Positions 35,492 to 44,329 are shown, counted from the stretch's first letter. The stretch is 64,000 nucleotides of DNA from Sphingomonas phyllosphaerae (GCF_029623345.1 NZ_JAPYKH010000021.1:1-64000); one strand, 5' to 3'. Notes: generated by a model from the sequence alone, not told the origin. Numbers and translations: made by a program.

Positions 35492-36121
35492 CTAGCGGGG
35501 AGGATCTTTCGGGTTCGTCCGCCCGTCTCCCCGCCGCCGCAGCGCGACGACATAGACCACCACCGCCACACCCGCGAACAGGAACCATTGCACCGCATAA
35601 GCGAGGTGGTTGTTGGGCATGCTCGCGGGATCGGGCGGTGTGTTCGCCGCCAGCCCCGTCGCGGGGCGGTCGCTCACCAGCATCAGCTCGCGCGCGCGCG
35701 GCGCCATCACCGTCGCGATCAGCGGACGCGAGTCGGGCGCATGGGCGATCCAGCCGCTCACCGCGCCGCCGCGCCACACCGGTGTCGCCTTGACGTCGCG
35801 CGTCGTGCCGATCTGCACCCGCAGCCCCGGTCCCTCGGCGCCGGTGCGGCACATCGCGATCACGCGGAACCCCGCCGCGCCCGCCCCCGCGCGCTCGAAC
35901 CCGACCGGCTGGAGGCAGAAGGCGCTCGCGCGGCGGAACAGCAACGTCTCGTCGGGGAAGCGCGGGAAGGCGACCGCGGGCAGGCGTGGGTTGGCGGCGA
36001 GCTGCGCCAGCAGCGCCTCCTTCTGCGGCTTTCGCTCAAGCAGCTGCCACAGCCCCAGCGCCACCATCGCCGCCGCGGCGAGCGCGACCAGCAGCGTCGG
36101 CACGATCGGCACCCGCCTCAT
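35492..36121 (-). CDS. SURF1-family cytochrome c oxidase assembly protein
   Basis: A 209-residue membrane protein with the SURF1 pattern: one N-terminal helix (IVPTLLVALAAAAMVALGLWQLLERKPQKEALLAQL), a periplasmic domain, and a C-terminal helix (NNHLAYAVQWFLFAGVAVVVYVVALRRR). HLAYAVQWFLFA is the family signature. SURF1 helps insert haem a into subunit I of the aa3 oxidase. ATG 36121 overlaps the DUF983 stop by 4 bases (ATGA). It ends the ctaB-to-SURF1 block, near a short GCGGGGAGGATC that matches a family C element end. Confidence 0.92.
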   Translation of the reverse strand: MRRVPIVPTLLVALAAAAMVALGLWQLLERKPQKEALLAQLAANPRLPAVAFPRFPDETLLFRRASAFCLQPVGFERAGAGAAGFRVIAMCRTGAEGPGLRVQIGTTRDVKATPVWRGGAVSGWIAHAPDSRPLIATVMAPRARELMLVSDRPATGLAANTPPDPASMPNNHLAYAVQWFLFAGVAVVVYVVALRRRGDGRTNPKDPPR

Positions 36122-36492
36122 TCCGTCACCCGCCCCTCGCGCGCGGCGTTGCGATACTCGGCCGCGATCAGCCAGCCCTTCGCCAGCCGCAGCGAGCCGA
36201 TCACCCCGGCGAGCGTCAGCGGCACCCACAGCAGCGCGTGAACCCACCAGGGCGGGGCCAGCGAGAGCTCGAGCGTGATCGCCAGCGCGACCACGATCGT
36301 GCCCCAGATCAGGGTAAGGAAAGCGGCGGGGCCGTCGCCGACGTTGAAATCGGCGAGGCGCAGCCCGCAGGCGCTACACTGTTCGGCGAAGCGCAACAGG
36401 CCGGCGAACAGCGTCGGCGCGCCGCAGCGCGGGCACAGTCCCTTCAGCCCGACGTCGAGCGGGCGCGGCGCGATCCGCTCCTCGCCCGACAT
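36118..36492 (-). CDS. DUF983 zinc-ribbon membrane protein
   Basis: A 124-residue protein of the DUF983 family. The N-terminal region has CPRCGAPTLF and, 16 residues further, CSACGLRLADFNVGDGPAAF, two CxxC pairs likely to bind a metal, then two membrane helices (LTLIWGTIVVALAITLELSL, WVHALLWVPLTLAGVIGSLRLA). DUF983 proteins sit in cytochrome-oxidase gene blocks of alphaproteobacteria; the exact job is unknown. ATG 36492 begins at MSGEERIAPRP. It lies between ctaE (5-base gap) and SURF1 (4-base overlap), so this block is one operon. Confidence 0.9.
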   Translation of the reverse strand: MSGEERIAPRPLDVGLKGLCPRCGAPTLFAGLLRFAEQCSACGLRLADFNVGDGPAAFLTLIWGTIVVALAITLELSLAPPWWVHALLWVPLTLAGVIGSLRLAKGWLIAAEYRNAAREGRVTE

Positions 36493-36497
36493 GCGGC

Positions 36498-37409
36498 TTA
36501 GCCCGCGTGGACCGGCGCGCCCCAGCCACCCCAGACGTAGATGGTGACGAACAGGAACAGCCACACCACGTCGACGAAATGCCAGTACCAGGCGGCCGCC
36601 TCGAAGCCGAAATGCTGCCGCGGCGTGAAGGCGCCGTTGTAGGCGCGGATCAGGTTGACGATCAGGAAGATCGTGCCGACCAGCACGTGGAAGCCGTGGA
36701 AGCCGGTCGCCATGAAGAAGGCGGCGCCGTAGTTGATGCCCTTGAACGGGAAGGGCGCGTGCATGTACTCATAGGCTTGGATGCTGCTGAACAGCACGCC
36801 GAGCACCACCGTCAGCCACAGCCCCTTGAGCACGCCGTCGCGGTCGCCGACGCCGAGCAGGCCCCAGAAGCCGCGCTTCTCGCCGCCGCGCTGGTCGTGA
36901 ATCAGCGCGTGGTGCGCCCACGTCACCGTGGTGCCCGAGCACAGCAGGATCAGCGTGTTGAGCAGCGGGAACTCGAAGGGATTGATCACCTCCAGCCCCT
37001 TGGGCGGCCATGTCGCGGCGATCGCCGCGGCGCCCTCGGTCGCGCGCTCCACCTGACCGTCGACGAAGGACATGGCGGTGGGGAAGAGCGAGAAGTCGAA
37101 GAAGGCCCAGAACCAGCCGACGAAGAACATCACCTCGGAGGCGATGAACAGGATCATGCCGTAGCGGAAGTGAAGCTGCACCACCGGCGTATGATCGCCG
37201 GCATGCGCCTCGCGGATCACCTGATGCCACCAGCCGTACATGCAGAACAGCACCGCGGCGAGGCCGATCAGGAAGACCCAGCCGCCCGCGGTGGCGGAGT
37301 GCATGTACATGATGCCGCCGGTCGCCAGCACCAGCGCCGCCATCGAGCTGAGCAGCGGCCAGGGGCTGGGCGGCAGGATGTGGTACTCGTGGTTCTTGGC
37401 ACCCGCCAT
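36498..37409 (-). CDS. ctaE: Cytochrome c oxidase subunit III
   Basis: A 303-residue inner-membrane protein with about seven helices. Landmarks: HEYHILPPSPWPLLSSMAALVL at the start, MILFIASEVMFFVGWFWAFF (with the conserved Glu), GTTVTWAHHALI, FFMATGFHGFHVLVGTIFLIVNLIRA and the ending AAAWYWHFVDVVWLFLFVTIYVWGG. This is the third subunit of the aa3-type oxidase, which stabilises proton uptake. Its neighbours ctaG, DUF983 and SURF1 support the call. Subunits I and II are not in the window. Confidence 0.97.
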   Translation of the reverse strand: MAGAKNHEYHILPPSPWPLLSSMAALVLATGGIMYMHSATAGGWVFLIGLAAVLFCMYGWWHQVIREAHAGDHTPVVQLHFRYGMILFIASEVMFFVGWFWAFFDFSLFPTAMSFVDGQVERATEGAAAIAATWPPKGLEVINPFEFPLLNTLILLCSGTTVTWAHHALIHDQRGGEKRGFWGLLGVGDRDGVLKGLWLTVVLGVLFSSIQAYEYMHAPFPFKGINYGAAFFMATGFHGFHVLVGTIFLIVNLIRAYNGAFTPRQHFGFEAAAWYWHFVDVVWLFLFVTIYVWGGWGAPVHAG

Positions 37410-37444
37410 GCGCGGCTCTCCCCGTTTCGCTTATCGGCTCTCGT

Positions 37445-38005
37445 CTAGCCCGCTCGCCCGGCGGAATCCACCGGGTAAAATGTGTAGGAGAGCGTGATCG
37501 TCTGCACGTCCTTGGTGTCCGGATCGGTGAGGATCGCGGGATCGACGTAGAAGATCACCGGCATGCGCTGCGACTCGCCCGCCTTGAGCGTCTGCTGCGT
37601 GAAGCAGAAGCACTGGATCTTGGTGAAATATTTGCCCGCAATCGCGGGGGTGACGTTGTAGGTCGCGGTGCCCGTCGTCTCCTGCGCGGCGCGGCTGGTG
37701 GCGGCGAAGAAGGCCATGTCGCGCGCGCCGATCTCCACCACCTCCTGCTCGCGCTCGGGCTGGAAGCGCCACGGCAGCTTGGGGCTGGTGTTGGCGTCGA
37801 ACGCGATCGTGATCAAGCGGTGGACGCCGCCCGGCGCGCGCTCGGCGCGGCCGGTGGTGCCGTTGAGCCCGGTCGCCTGGCAGAACAGCCGGTAGAGCGG
37901 CACGCTGGCGAAGGCGAGCCCGGTCATGAAGCAGATGCCGAGCACCGCCAGCAGCGCGGTGCGGCCGGTGCGCGTGAGCCCCAGGAACGGCCGCGGCACG
38001 CTCAA
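37445..38005 (-). CDS. ctaG: Cytochrome c oxidase assembly protein CtaG (Cox11)
   Basis: A 186-residue copper chaperone that delivers CuB to oxidase subunit I. One N-terminal membrane helix (TGRTALLAVLGICFMTGLAFASVPLYRLFCQATG) is followed by a periplasmic immunoglobulin-like domain with the copper site KIQCFCFTQQTLKAGESQRMPVIFYVDP. The start is TTG 38005, which overlaps the TGA of the preceding 45-residue gene (TTGA). The other in-frame options lie inside the membrane helix. Gene order and the CFCF motif make the call firm. Confidence 0.95.
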   Translation of the reverse strand: MSVPRPFLGLTRTGRTALLAVLGICFMTGLAFASVPLYRLFCQATGLNGTTGRAERAPGGVHRLITIAFDANTSPKLPWRFQPEREQEVVEIGARDMAFFAATSRAAQETTGTATYNVTPAIAGKYFTKIQCFCFTQQTLKAGESQRMPVIFYVDPAILTDPDTKDVQTITLSYTFYPVDSAGRAG

Positions 38006-38139
38006 TGCCCCATGCCCTGGTGGATCTTGGCGATGGTGATGAAGAAGATCAGCACCACGAAGGCGGCGAGCAGCACCGCCACCACGATCGCGCGCGCCTT
38101 CTGCCGCTTCTGGACGAGCTGTTGTTCCTCCGGCGTCAT
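38002..38139 (-). CDS. 45-residue membrane protein of the oxidase block (CoxF-like)
   Basis: [45 protein letters not shown]: a charged N-terminus, one long membrane helix (about 17-36) and a short His/Met-containing tail. Its ATG overlaps the stop of ctaB (ATGA) and its TGA overlaps the TTG of ctaG, so it is locked into the operon by two couplings. Comparable microproteins between ctaB and ctaG are known in other alphaproteobacteria and sometimes called CoxF. A role in oxidase assembly is inferred. Confidence 0.85.
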   Translation of the reverse strand: MTPEEQQLVQKRQKARAIVVAVLLAAFVVLIFFITIAKIHQGMGH

Positions 38140-39035
38140 GCCACCCACCGATCCACCACGAGCGCTCCGAATACGACGAACAGGTACAGGATCGAGAAGC
38201 CGAACAGTTGCTTCTCGTGACGCATCGGCTTCACCGCACTGGTCCGACCGGCGGCGACCAAGGCGGCGAGCAGCGCGAACACCGCGGTCATCGCGGTCGC
38301 CACCACGCCATAGACCGGCCCCGCGAGCCCGAGCGGCCAGGGCGCCACCGCCACCAGCGCCATCGGGATGGTGTACAGCCCGATCTGGCGCCGCGTGACG
38401 CGCTCGCCCGCCACCACGGGAAGCATCGGCACGCCCGCATTGGCGTAGTCCGTCTTCACGAACAGCGCGAGCGCCCAGAAATGCGGCGGGGTCCACAGGA
38501 ACACCAAAGCGAACAGCAGCAGCGGCAGCAGCGCCACCTCGCCCGTTGCAGCGGCCCAGCCGATCAGCGGCGGAAAGGCGCCCGCGGCGCCGCCGATCAC
38601 GATATTCTGCGGCGTGCGGCGCTTCAGCCACACGGTGTAGATCAGCACGTAGAACAGGATCGAGACCGCGAGGATCGCCGCCGCGGCGAGGTTCACCGCC
38701 AGCCCCATCAGGATCACCGAGAAGGCACCGAGCCCGACGCCGAAGTGCAGCGCCGACTGCCGCTCCATTCGCCCCGCGGGCAGCGGGCGCGCCGCGGTGC
38801 GCTTCATCACCGCGTCGAGATCAGCCTCATACCATTGGTTGAGCGCCCCCGCCGCGCCGGCGCCGAGCGCGATGCACAGGATCGCGGTGAAGCCCAGCAC
38901 CGGATCGACCGCCACCGGCGCCGCGAGCATCCCGCACAGGCCGGTGAACACGACGAGCGTCATCACGCGCGGCTTGGTCAGCGCGAGGAAGTCGCGCCAG
39001 TCGGCCGGCGGCAGGAGAGGGGCGGCGGTGGTCAT
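38136..39035 (-). CDS. ctaB: Protoheme IX farnesyltransferase (haem O synthase)
   Basis: A 299-residue UbiA-family prenyltransferase that turns haem B into haem O. It shows [22 protein letters not shown], the catalytic Asp-rich stretch [26 protein letters not shown] (residues about 68-93), a second polar loop [27 protein letters not shown], and about nine membrane helices. Start ATG 39035 ([17 protein letters not shown]). It is the first of the six-gene oxidase assembly block and starts 12 bases after the stop of a LysR gene on the same strand, which is unusual since coxB and coxA usually precede it. Confidence 0.97.
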   Translation of the reverse strand: MTTAAPLLPPADWRDFLALTKPRVMTLVVFTGLCGMLAAPVAVDPVLGFTAILCIALGAGAAGALNQWYEADLDAVMKRTAARPLPAGRMERQSALHFGVGLGAFSVILMGLAVNLAAAAILAVSILFYVLIYTVWLKRRTPQNIVIGGAAGAFPPLIGWAAATGEVALLPLLLFALVFLWTPPHFWALALFVKTDYANAGVPMLPVVAGERVTRRQIGLYTIPMALVAVAPWPLGLAGPVYGVVATAMTAVFALLAALVAAGRTSAVKPMRHEKQLFGFSILYLFVVFGALVVDRWVA

Positions 39036-39047
39036 CGCCCGCCGCTC

Positions 39048-39977
39048 CTACTCCGCTGGCGGGGCGAGGGAAAGGGCGCGCGCGTCGGCCGCGGCGACCT
39101 GCCCTAAACCCTCCGCCAGCGCGTCGAACACGGCGCGGTAGCGCGCGCCGCCGCGCAGGTCCTCGTGCATCACGATCCAGAGCGGCAGCGCCACGTCGAG
39201 TGCCTTGGGCAGCACACGCACCAGCGCTGGATCGCGCCGCGCCACCGCGGTCTGGCAGATGCCGATGCCGAACCCCGCCGTGATCGCCGCGACATGCGCC
39301 GCGTCGTTGTCGGTGCGCAGCGCGAAGGCGGCGCGGTCGAGCCCCGGCAGCCAGCGCGCCGCTGTGCCGCGGGTGAAGGCGGTCTCGGTGTCGGGACCGA
39401 TCAGGTCGTGGTCGCGCAGGTCCGCGACGGTCGCGGGCATACCGCGCCGCGCGAGATAGTCGCGGTGTGCGTGGAAACCGAGCCGCACCGCGCCGACCCG
39501 CCGCGCTACCAGCGCCTGCTGCGCCGGCTCGACCATCCGCACCGCCACGTCGGCCTGGCGCTGGAGCAGGTCGTCGACCGAGTCGGTCAGCGCCAGCTCG
39601 ACCGCCAGCCGCGGGTGCACGCGGCGCAGCGCGGCGAGGATCGGCGGCAGATGCCACACCCCCACCGCCTGGCTCGCGCTGACCCGTACCACGCCTTCGG
39701 GCGCGTCGGGCGACCCGCTCCCGGCGCGGCGCAACGCGGTCGCAGCGGCGACCAGCGCCTCGGCGTGCGGGCGCAGCGCCAGCGCGCGGTCGGTCGGCGA
39801 AAGGCCGCGCGGCGAGCGCACGAAGAGCGACCCGCCCACCGCCTGCTCCAGCCCGGCGATATGCCGCGCCACGCTCGGCTGGGTCAGTCCGAGCGCGCGC
39901 GCCGCGGCCGACAACGAGCGTTCGCGCAGCACCGCGGCGAAGCTGCGATAGACATCCCAGCTCGGATCCTGGCTCAT
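39048..39977 (-). CDS. LysR-family transcriptional regulator
   Basis: A 309-residue regulator. The N-terminal winged helix-turn-helix contains FAAVLRERSLSAAARALGLTQPSVARHIAGLEQAVGGSLFVRS, the standard LysR start (residues about 13-55). The rest is a two-lobe effector-binding domain of the periplasmic-binding-protein type. It lies 12 bases upstream of ctaB on the same strand, so it may be cotranscribed with it, but it is divergent from the epimerase-like gene (92 bases apart), the classical LysR arrangement, which makes that gene the more likely target. Confidence 0.92.
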   Translation of the reverse strand: MSQDPSWDVYRSFAAVLRERSLSAAARALGLTQPSVARHIAGLEQAVGGSLFVRSPRGLSPTDRALALRPHAEALVAAATALRRAGSGSPDAPEGVVRVSASQAVGVWHLPPILAALRRVHPRLAVELALTDSVDDLLQRQADVAVRMVEPAQQALVARRVGAVRLGFHAHRDYLARRGMPATVADLRDHDLIGPDTETAFTRGTAARWLPGLDRAAFALRTDNDAAHVAAITAGFGIGICQTAVARRDPALVRVLPKALDVALPLWIVMHEDLRGGARYRAVFDALAEGLGQVAAADARALSLAPPAE

Positions 39978-40069
39978 CGATTTGCGTATAGCAGGCCACC
40001 GTTCTTTGGCAATTTTCGATGGGCTCGACGCTCGTCATCCTCGCCACGACACGAACGAGGAGAAGAGCG

Positions 40070-41017
40070 ATGAGCAAGCGACTGGCCCTGATACTCGGCG
40101 CCACCGGCGGCATCGGCGGGGCTACCGCACGGCGGCTGCTCGACGGCGGCTGGCAAGTCCGCGCGCTGCTGCGCGGCGACGCGGCGCGGCTGGACCCACG
40201 CTGCGAGCCGGTCCGCGGCGACGCACGGGACGCCGCCGCGGTCGCCGCCGCCGCGGTCGGCGCGTCGACGATCGTCCACGCGGTCAACCCGCCGGGCTAT
40301 CGCGACTGGGCCGGTCAGGTGCTGCCGATGCTCGACAGCACGATCGCCGCGGCGCGCGCGACCGGCGCCCGCGTGGTGCTGCCTGGCACGGTCTACAATT
40401 ACGGCCCCGACGCCTTCCCGCTGGTCGCGGAGGACGCGCCGCAGCGGCCGGTCACGCGCAAGGGCGCGATCCGCGTCGCGCTCGAGCGACGCCTTGAGGC
40501 GCTGGCGGCGAGCGGCGCTGCCAGCGTGCTGATCGTGCGTGCGGGCGACTTCTTCGGCCCGGGCGCGGCGAACAATTGGTTTGCGCAGGGGCTGGTGACG
40601 CCTGGGGCGCGCCCGCGCGTGGTGCGCCAGCCAGGGCAGCGCGGCGTCGGGCATGCCTGGGCCTACCTGCCCGACGTGGCGGAGACGATCGCGCAACTGC
40701 TCGATCGCGACGACCTGCCCGCCTTCGCGCGCTACCATCTCGATGGCCAGTGGGACGCCGACGGACGAGAGATGGTCGAGGCGATCGTGCGCGTGCTCGG
40801 CGATCCTGCGGTGCCGATCCGCCGGCTGCCGTGGTGGCAGCTGCGCCTCGCCGCGCTGGTGGCGGAGACGCCGCGCGAGCTGATGGAGATGCGCTATCTG
40901 TGGCAGCGCCCGCTGCGACTCGACAACGCGCGGCTGGTGGCGACGCTGGGGCGGGAACCGCGCACGCCGCTGGTGGAGGCGGTGCGCGCGACGCTGGCGA
41001 GCCTGGGCTGCGTGTGA
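40070..41017 (+). CDS. NAD(P)-binding epimerase/dehydratase-like protein
   Basis: A 315-residue extended-SDR protein. The Rossmann motif LILGATGGIGGATARRLL is at residues 6-23, with acidic/basic residues after strand two. The GTVYNYGPDAFPLV segment replaces a strict YxxxK site, so it may be an NmrA-like or atypical member. WWQLRLAALVAETPRELMEMRYLW in the C-terminal lobe recalls the azoreductase/complex-I-like group. ATG 40070 has a GAGGAGAAGAG ribosome site. It is divergent from the LysR gene, so its expression probably responds to a small effector of that regulator. Confidence 0.88.
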   Translation: MSKRLALILGATGGIGGATARRLLDGGWQVRALLRGDAARLDPRCEPVRGDARDAAAVAAAAVGASTIVHAVNPPGYRDWAGQVLPMLDSTIAAARATGARVVLPGTVYNYGPDAFPLVAEDAPQRPVTRKGAIRVALERRLEALAASGAASVLIVRAGDFFGPGAANNWFAQGLVTPGARPRVVRQPGQRGVGHAWAYLPDVAETIAQLLDRDDLPAFARYHLDGQWDADGREMVEAIVRVLGDPAVPIRRLPWWQLRLAALVAETPRELMEMRYLWQRPLRLDNARLVATLGREPRTPLVEAVRATLASLGCV

Positions 41018-41022
41018 AGCCG

Positions 41023-41688
41023 CTAAGCGGCGACCGCATCCGCCGCGAACTGCGCGCGCAGGTCGGCGAGCGTACCCGCGATATGGTCGTGGAGCAGACG
41101 CTGGTGGGCTTCGGCATCGCGCGCCATCCAGCTATCGATCAGCCCCTGATGCTCGACGTGCGCGCGCGCGTCGCGACCCGCCGGGGCGAGATGCGCGACG
41201 GTGTAGCGCTCCGCCAGGATGCCGAGCCGCTCGACCAGCGAGGTGGTCAGCCGCCGCCCGGCGGGGCGCACCAGCGCGATGTGGAAGACGCGATTGCGCA
41301 CCGCAACCTCCGCGAGGTTGCTCGAGGCCGCCTCGTCGAGCGCGTGGAACGCCGCCAGTGCCGCCTGTCGCCCTCCCTCGTCCGCCGCCAGCGCCGCGCT
41401 CGCCGACGCCGCGGGCTCGATCGAGAGGCGCAGCGCGAAGATCTCGTCTGCCTGTGCCGCCGACATCGGCTGCACCGTGTAGCCGCGATTGGCCTGGCTC
41501 GTCAGCAGCCCCTCCTGCTCAAGCCGCGCCAGCGCCTCGCGCAGCGGGATCTTGCTGACACCCAGCTCGCTGGCGAGCGCGTCCTGGCGGATCGGCATGT
41601 TGTCACGCAGCTCACCGGTGACGATGCGCTCGCGCACGATCTCGAACACGCGATCGGACAGGGTGCGGGCGATGATGCTGACGGGCAT
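41023..41688 (-). CDS. GntR-family (FadR/FCD-type) transcriptional regulator
   Basis: A 221-residue repressor. The winged helix-turn-helix spans about residues 5-72 (DNMPIRQDALASELGVSKIPLREALARLEQEGLLT), and the FCD ligand domain follows with the Asp/His-rich stretch ALDEAASSNLAEVAVRNRVFHIALV and HVEHQGLIDSWMARDAEAHQRLLHDHI, where metal-ligand His residues of the family lie. It is divergent from the amino-acid oxidase operon. A perfect palindrome at 41801-41812 fits this class. The stop is 5 bases from the end of the convergent epimerase-like gene. Confidence 0.94.
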   Translation of the reverse strand: MPVSIIARTLSDRVFEIVRERIVTGELRDNMPIRQDALASELGVSKIPLREALARLEQEGLLTSQANRGYTVQPMSAAQADEIFALRLSIEPAASASAALAADEGGRQAALAAFHALDEAASSNLAEVAVRNRVFHIALVRPAGRRLTTSLVERLGILAERYTVAHLAPAGRDARAHVEHQGLIDSWMARDAEAHQRLLHDHIAGTLADLRAQFAADAVAA

Positions 41689-41800
41689 GATAGTCCTTCA
41701 AGCAGCACGGGAGCGTGCGTAGTCTGCGTATGATCTCAGCACGTGGTTAACGTTCGATCAACAAGGCTAATGGAAGAGATCCAGTGACTTGTGATGGCCA

Positions 41801-41812
41801 ATTGTATACAAT
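41801..41812. promoter_or_regulatory. Putative GntR/FCD operator, perfect 12-bp palindrome
   Basis: ATTGTATACAAT reads identically on both strands. It lies between the divergent GntR gene and the amino-acid oxidase operon, 38 bases before the oxidase ATG. It is AT-rich in a very GC-rich window and has the TTGTATACAA core typical of FadR-type (FCD) GntR operators, the same core as the MatR box. It probably binds the adjacent regulator and represses both directions. Confidence 0.7.
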
Positions 41813-41849
41813 ACGACGGTGCATGTGAAGCGGCGTGGATGACCCGGCG

Positions 41850-43073
41850 ATGCGCATCCTGATCATAGGCGGCGGCGTGGTCGGGCGCACATTGGCGCTC
41901 GCGTTGGCGCGGCGCGGCGCGGCGGTAACGTTGCTGGATCAGCAGGCCGGCGTGCCCGCCGCGTCCTGGGGCAACGCCGGGCATATCGCCACCGAGCAGG
42001 TCGAGCCGCTCGCCTCGCCCGCCACGTTGGTCGGTGTCCCGCGGCGGCTGTTCTGGCGCGGCGGGCCGCTGAGCCTGCCGCCCGCGCAGGCGCGCGACTG
42101 GCTGCCGTTCGCGCTGCGGTTGGCCTGGGCGTCGCGGCCGCCGCAGCATCGCCGCGGTCGCGCCGCGCTGGGTGCGCTGCTCGCCGAGGCGCTGCCGGCG
42201 TGGCAGCGGCTCGCCGGCACGCTGGGCGACGCGGCGCTGGTGCGCGCGAACGGTCATCTCGTCGCCTGGGAGAGCGATGCCAGCGCCGCGCGCGGTCGCG
42301 CGGCGTGGCGGGCGGCGGACACCGGCACCGCGACGGTCCACGCCGTCGACGCCGCGACGCTGGCGCGCGTGCGCGCGCTCGCGCCGGGAGTGGCGGACGC
42401 GATCCGCTTCGCCGGCAGCGCGCAGGTGAGCGACCTCGACCGGCTTGCCGCCGCGCTCGACGCTGCGCTCGACGCCGCCGGGGTAGCGCGCGCGACCGGC
42501 CAGGCGACGCTCGAGCGCGTCGGCGACCGGGTCGCGGTGCCCGGCCATGCCGCGGACCATGTGGTGGTCGCCGCGGGGGTCGGCTCGCGCGCGCTGATGG
42601 CCGCGGCGGGCGAGCGCGCGCCGCTGATCGCCGAGCGCGGCTATCACGTCCGCGCCGCCGCCCATGGCTGGCCCGCCGACCTGCCGCCGCTCGTCTTCGA
42701 GGACCGGTCGATCATCGCCACGCGCTACGCCGATCGAGTCCAGCTCGCCGGCTTCGTCGAGTTCGGGCGCGCCGCCGCGCCGCCCGATCCGCGCAAGTGG
42801 CAGCGGCTCGAGGCGCATGCCGCCGCGCTCGGTCTGCCGCTCGCCGCGCCGTTCGAGCGCTGGATGGGCGCACGCCCCACCTTGCCCGACTATCTCCCCG
42901 CGATCGGCCGCTCGACCCGTGCCGCCAACCTGTACTATTCGTTCGGCCACCAGCATCTCGGCCTGACGCTCGCGCCGGTCACCGCGGAGCTGCTGGCCGA
43001 TATCATCGCGGGCGCGGCGCCGGCGATCGATCTCACGCCCTACGCCCTCCGCCGTTTCGGGACGCTCGCATGA
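41850..43073 (+). CDS. FAD-dependent D-amino-acid oxidase/dehydrogenase (DadA-like)
   Basis: A 407-residue FAD enzyme of the DAO family. RILIIGGGVVGRTLALALARRGAAVTLLDQQ (residues 2-32) is the dinucleotide-binding motif ending in the acidic residue, and GRSTRAANLYYSFGHQHLGLTLAP near the end is the FAD-contact GHxxxGxTLA segment. It resembles DadA/hydroxyproline-type dehydrogenases that pass electrons to the respiratory chain; the amino acid cannot be told. ATG 41850 is preferred to a GTG at 41835 because the motif starts there. Its stop overlaps the start of the M24 peptidase gene (ATGA); both are likely controlled by the GntR regulator. Confidence 0.9.
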   Translation: MRILIIGGGVVGRTLALALARRGAAVTLLDQQAGVPAASWGNAGHIATEQVEPLASPATLVGVPRRLFWRGGPLSLPPAQARDWLPFALRLAWASRPPQHRRGRAALGALLAEALPAWQRLAGTLGDAALVRANGHLVAWESDASAARGRAAWRAADTGTATVHAVDAATLARVRALAPGVADAIRFAGSAQVSDLDRLAAALDAALDAAGVARATGQATLERVGDRVAVPGHAADHVVVAAGVGSRALMAAAGERAPLIAERGYHVRAAAHGWPADLPPLVFEDRSIIATRYADRVQLAGFVEFGRAAAPPDPRKWQRLEAHAAALGLPLAAPFERWMGARPTLPDYLPAIGRSTRAANLYYSFGHQHLGLTLAPVTAELLADIIAGAAPAIDLTPYALRRFGTLA

Positions 43074-44248
43074 CCATCGGCACCTCCGACCTCGCCACCG
43101 AGCTCGCCGCGATCCGCCCCGCGCCGCTTGTGCCGCCGATCGGCACGGCCGAGCATCTCGCGCGGCTCGATCGCGCGCGCGCGCTGGCGGGCGCGCTCGG
43201 CGTCGACGCGCTGCTGGTCGGCGCCGGTGCCAGCCTGCGCTACTTCGCCGGGGTGAGCTGGGGCGCGACCGAGCGGATGGTGGCGCTGCTGCTGCCGGTC
43301 AGCGGCGACCCGCTGATGATCTGCCCGGCATTCGAGCAGGGCTCACTCGCCGCCGAGCTGGCGATCCCCGCCGCGACGGCGCTGTGGGAGGAGGACGAGG
43401 ATCCCGTCGCGCTGGTGGCGCGCGCGCTCGCGCCGGGAGCGCGGCTCGCGCTCGACCCGCTGCTGCCGTTCGGTTGGGGCGAGAAGCTGCGGGGGGCCGG
43501 ACTGGCGGTGAGCGACGGCGCGGCGGTGATCGACCGCTGCCGCATGGTCAAGTCCGCCGCCGAGCTTGCCTGTCTGGCCGCCGCGAAGGCGATGACGCTG
43601 GAGGTTCAGCGCCGCGCCGCCGCGATCCTGCGTCCCGGGATCGCGGCGAGCGAGGTGAAGCGCTTCATCGACTCGGCGCACCAGGCGATCGGTGGCGGTG
43701 GCTCGTTTTTCTGCGCGGTGCAGTTCGGCGAGGCGACCGCCTACCCGCACGGCCTGCCGGGAGACCAGCTGCTCGAAGAGGACCAGTTGGTGCTGGTCGA
43801 CACCGGCTGCCGCGTTCACGGTTACCACTCCGACATCACGCGTACCTACGCCTTCGGCCGCGTCGCGCCCGAGGTGCACGAGACCTTCGCCGTCGAGCGC
43901 GAGGCGCAGGCCGCGGCCTTCGCGGCGGTGCGGCCCGGCGTGGCGTGCGAGGCGATCGATGCCGCGGCGCGCGCGGTGCTGGAGCGCGCCGGCTACGGAC
44001 CTGGCTATCGGCTGCCCGGCCTGGGGCACCGCACCGGGCACGGCATCGGCCTGTCGATCCACGAGCCGGCCTATCTGGTGCGCGGCGACCAGACGCCGCT
44101 GGAGCCGGGCATGTGTTTCTCCAACGAGCCGATGATCGTCGTGCCCGAGCGCTATGGCGTGCGGCTGGAGGACCATTTCCGCGTCACCGCGGAGGGCGCG
44201 GCCTGGTTCACCCCGCCGCAGGAGTCGCTCGAGCGGCCGTTCGGCTGA
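43070..44248 (+). CDS. M24-family metallopeptidase (Xaa-Pro peptidase-like)
   Basis: A 392-residue pita-bread-fold enzyme. An N-terminal creatinase-like domain (residues 1-150, VDALLVGAGASLRYFAGVSWGATERM) is followed by the metal site: VLVDTGCRVHGYHSDITRTY (two Asp), GHRTGHGIGLSIHEP (His), FSNEPMIVVPE (Glu) and RLEDHFRV (Glu). Members cut Xaa-Pro bonds or hydrolyse C-N bonds in small metabolites (ectoine hydrolase, creatinase). ATG 43070 overlaps the oxidase stop by 4 bases. The pairing with the amino-acid oxidase suggests a small amide or proline-type compound catabolic unit, but this is inference. Confidence 0.92.
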   Translation: MTIGTSDLATELAAIRPAPLVPPIGTAEHLARLDRARALAGALGVDALLVGAGASLRYFAGVSWGATERMVALLLPVSGDPLMICPAFEQGSLAAELAIPAATALWEEDEDPVALVARALAPGARLALDPLLPFGWGEKLRGAGLAVSDGAAVIDRCRMVKSAAELACLAAAKAMTLEVQRRAAAILRPGIAASEVKRFIDSAHQAIGGGGSFFCAVQFGEATAYPHGLPGDQLLEEDQLVLVDTGCRVHGYHSDITRTYAFGRVAPEVHETFAVEREAQAAAFAAVRPGVACEAIDAAARAVLERAGYGPGYRLPGLGHRTGHGIGLSIHEPAYLVRGDQTPLEPGMCFSNEPMIVVPERYGVRLEDHFRVTAEGAAWFTPPQESLERPFG

Positions 44249-44329
44249 CGTCGGGCGGCGCTTCGAGACGACGCTTCGACAAGCCCAGCCTCTCCTCAGC
44301 GCGAATGAAGCGGCGAGCCCGCACCCGTC

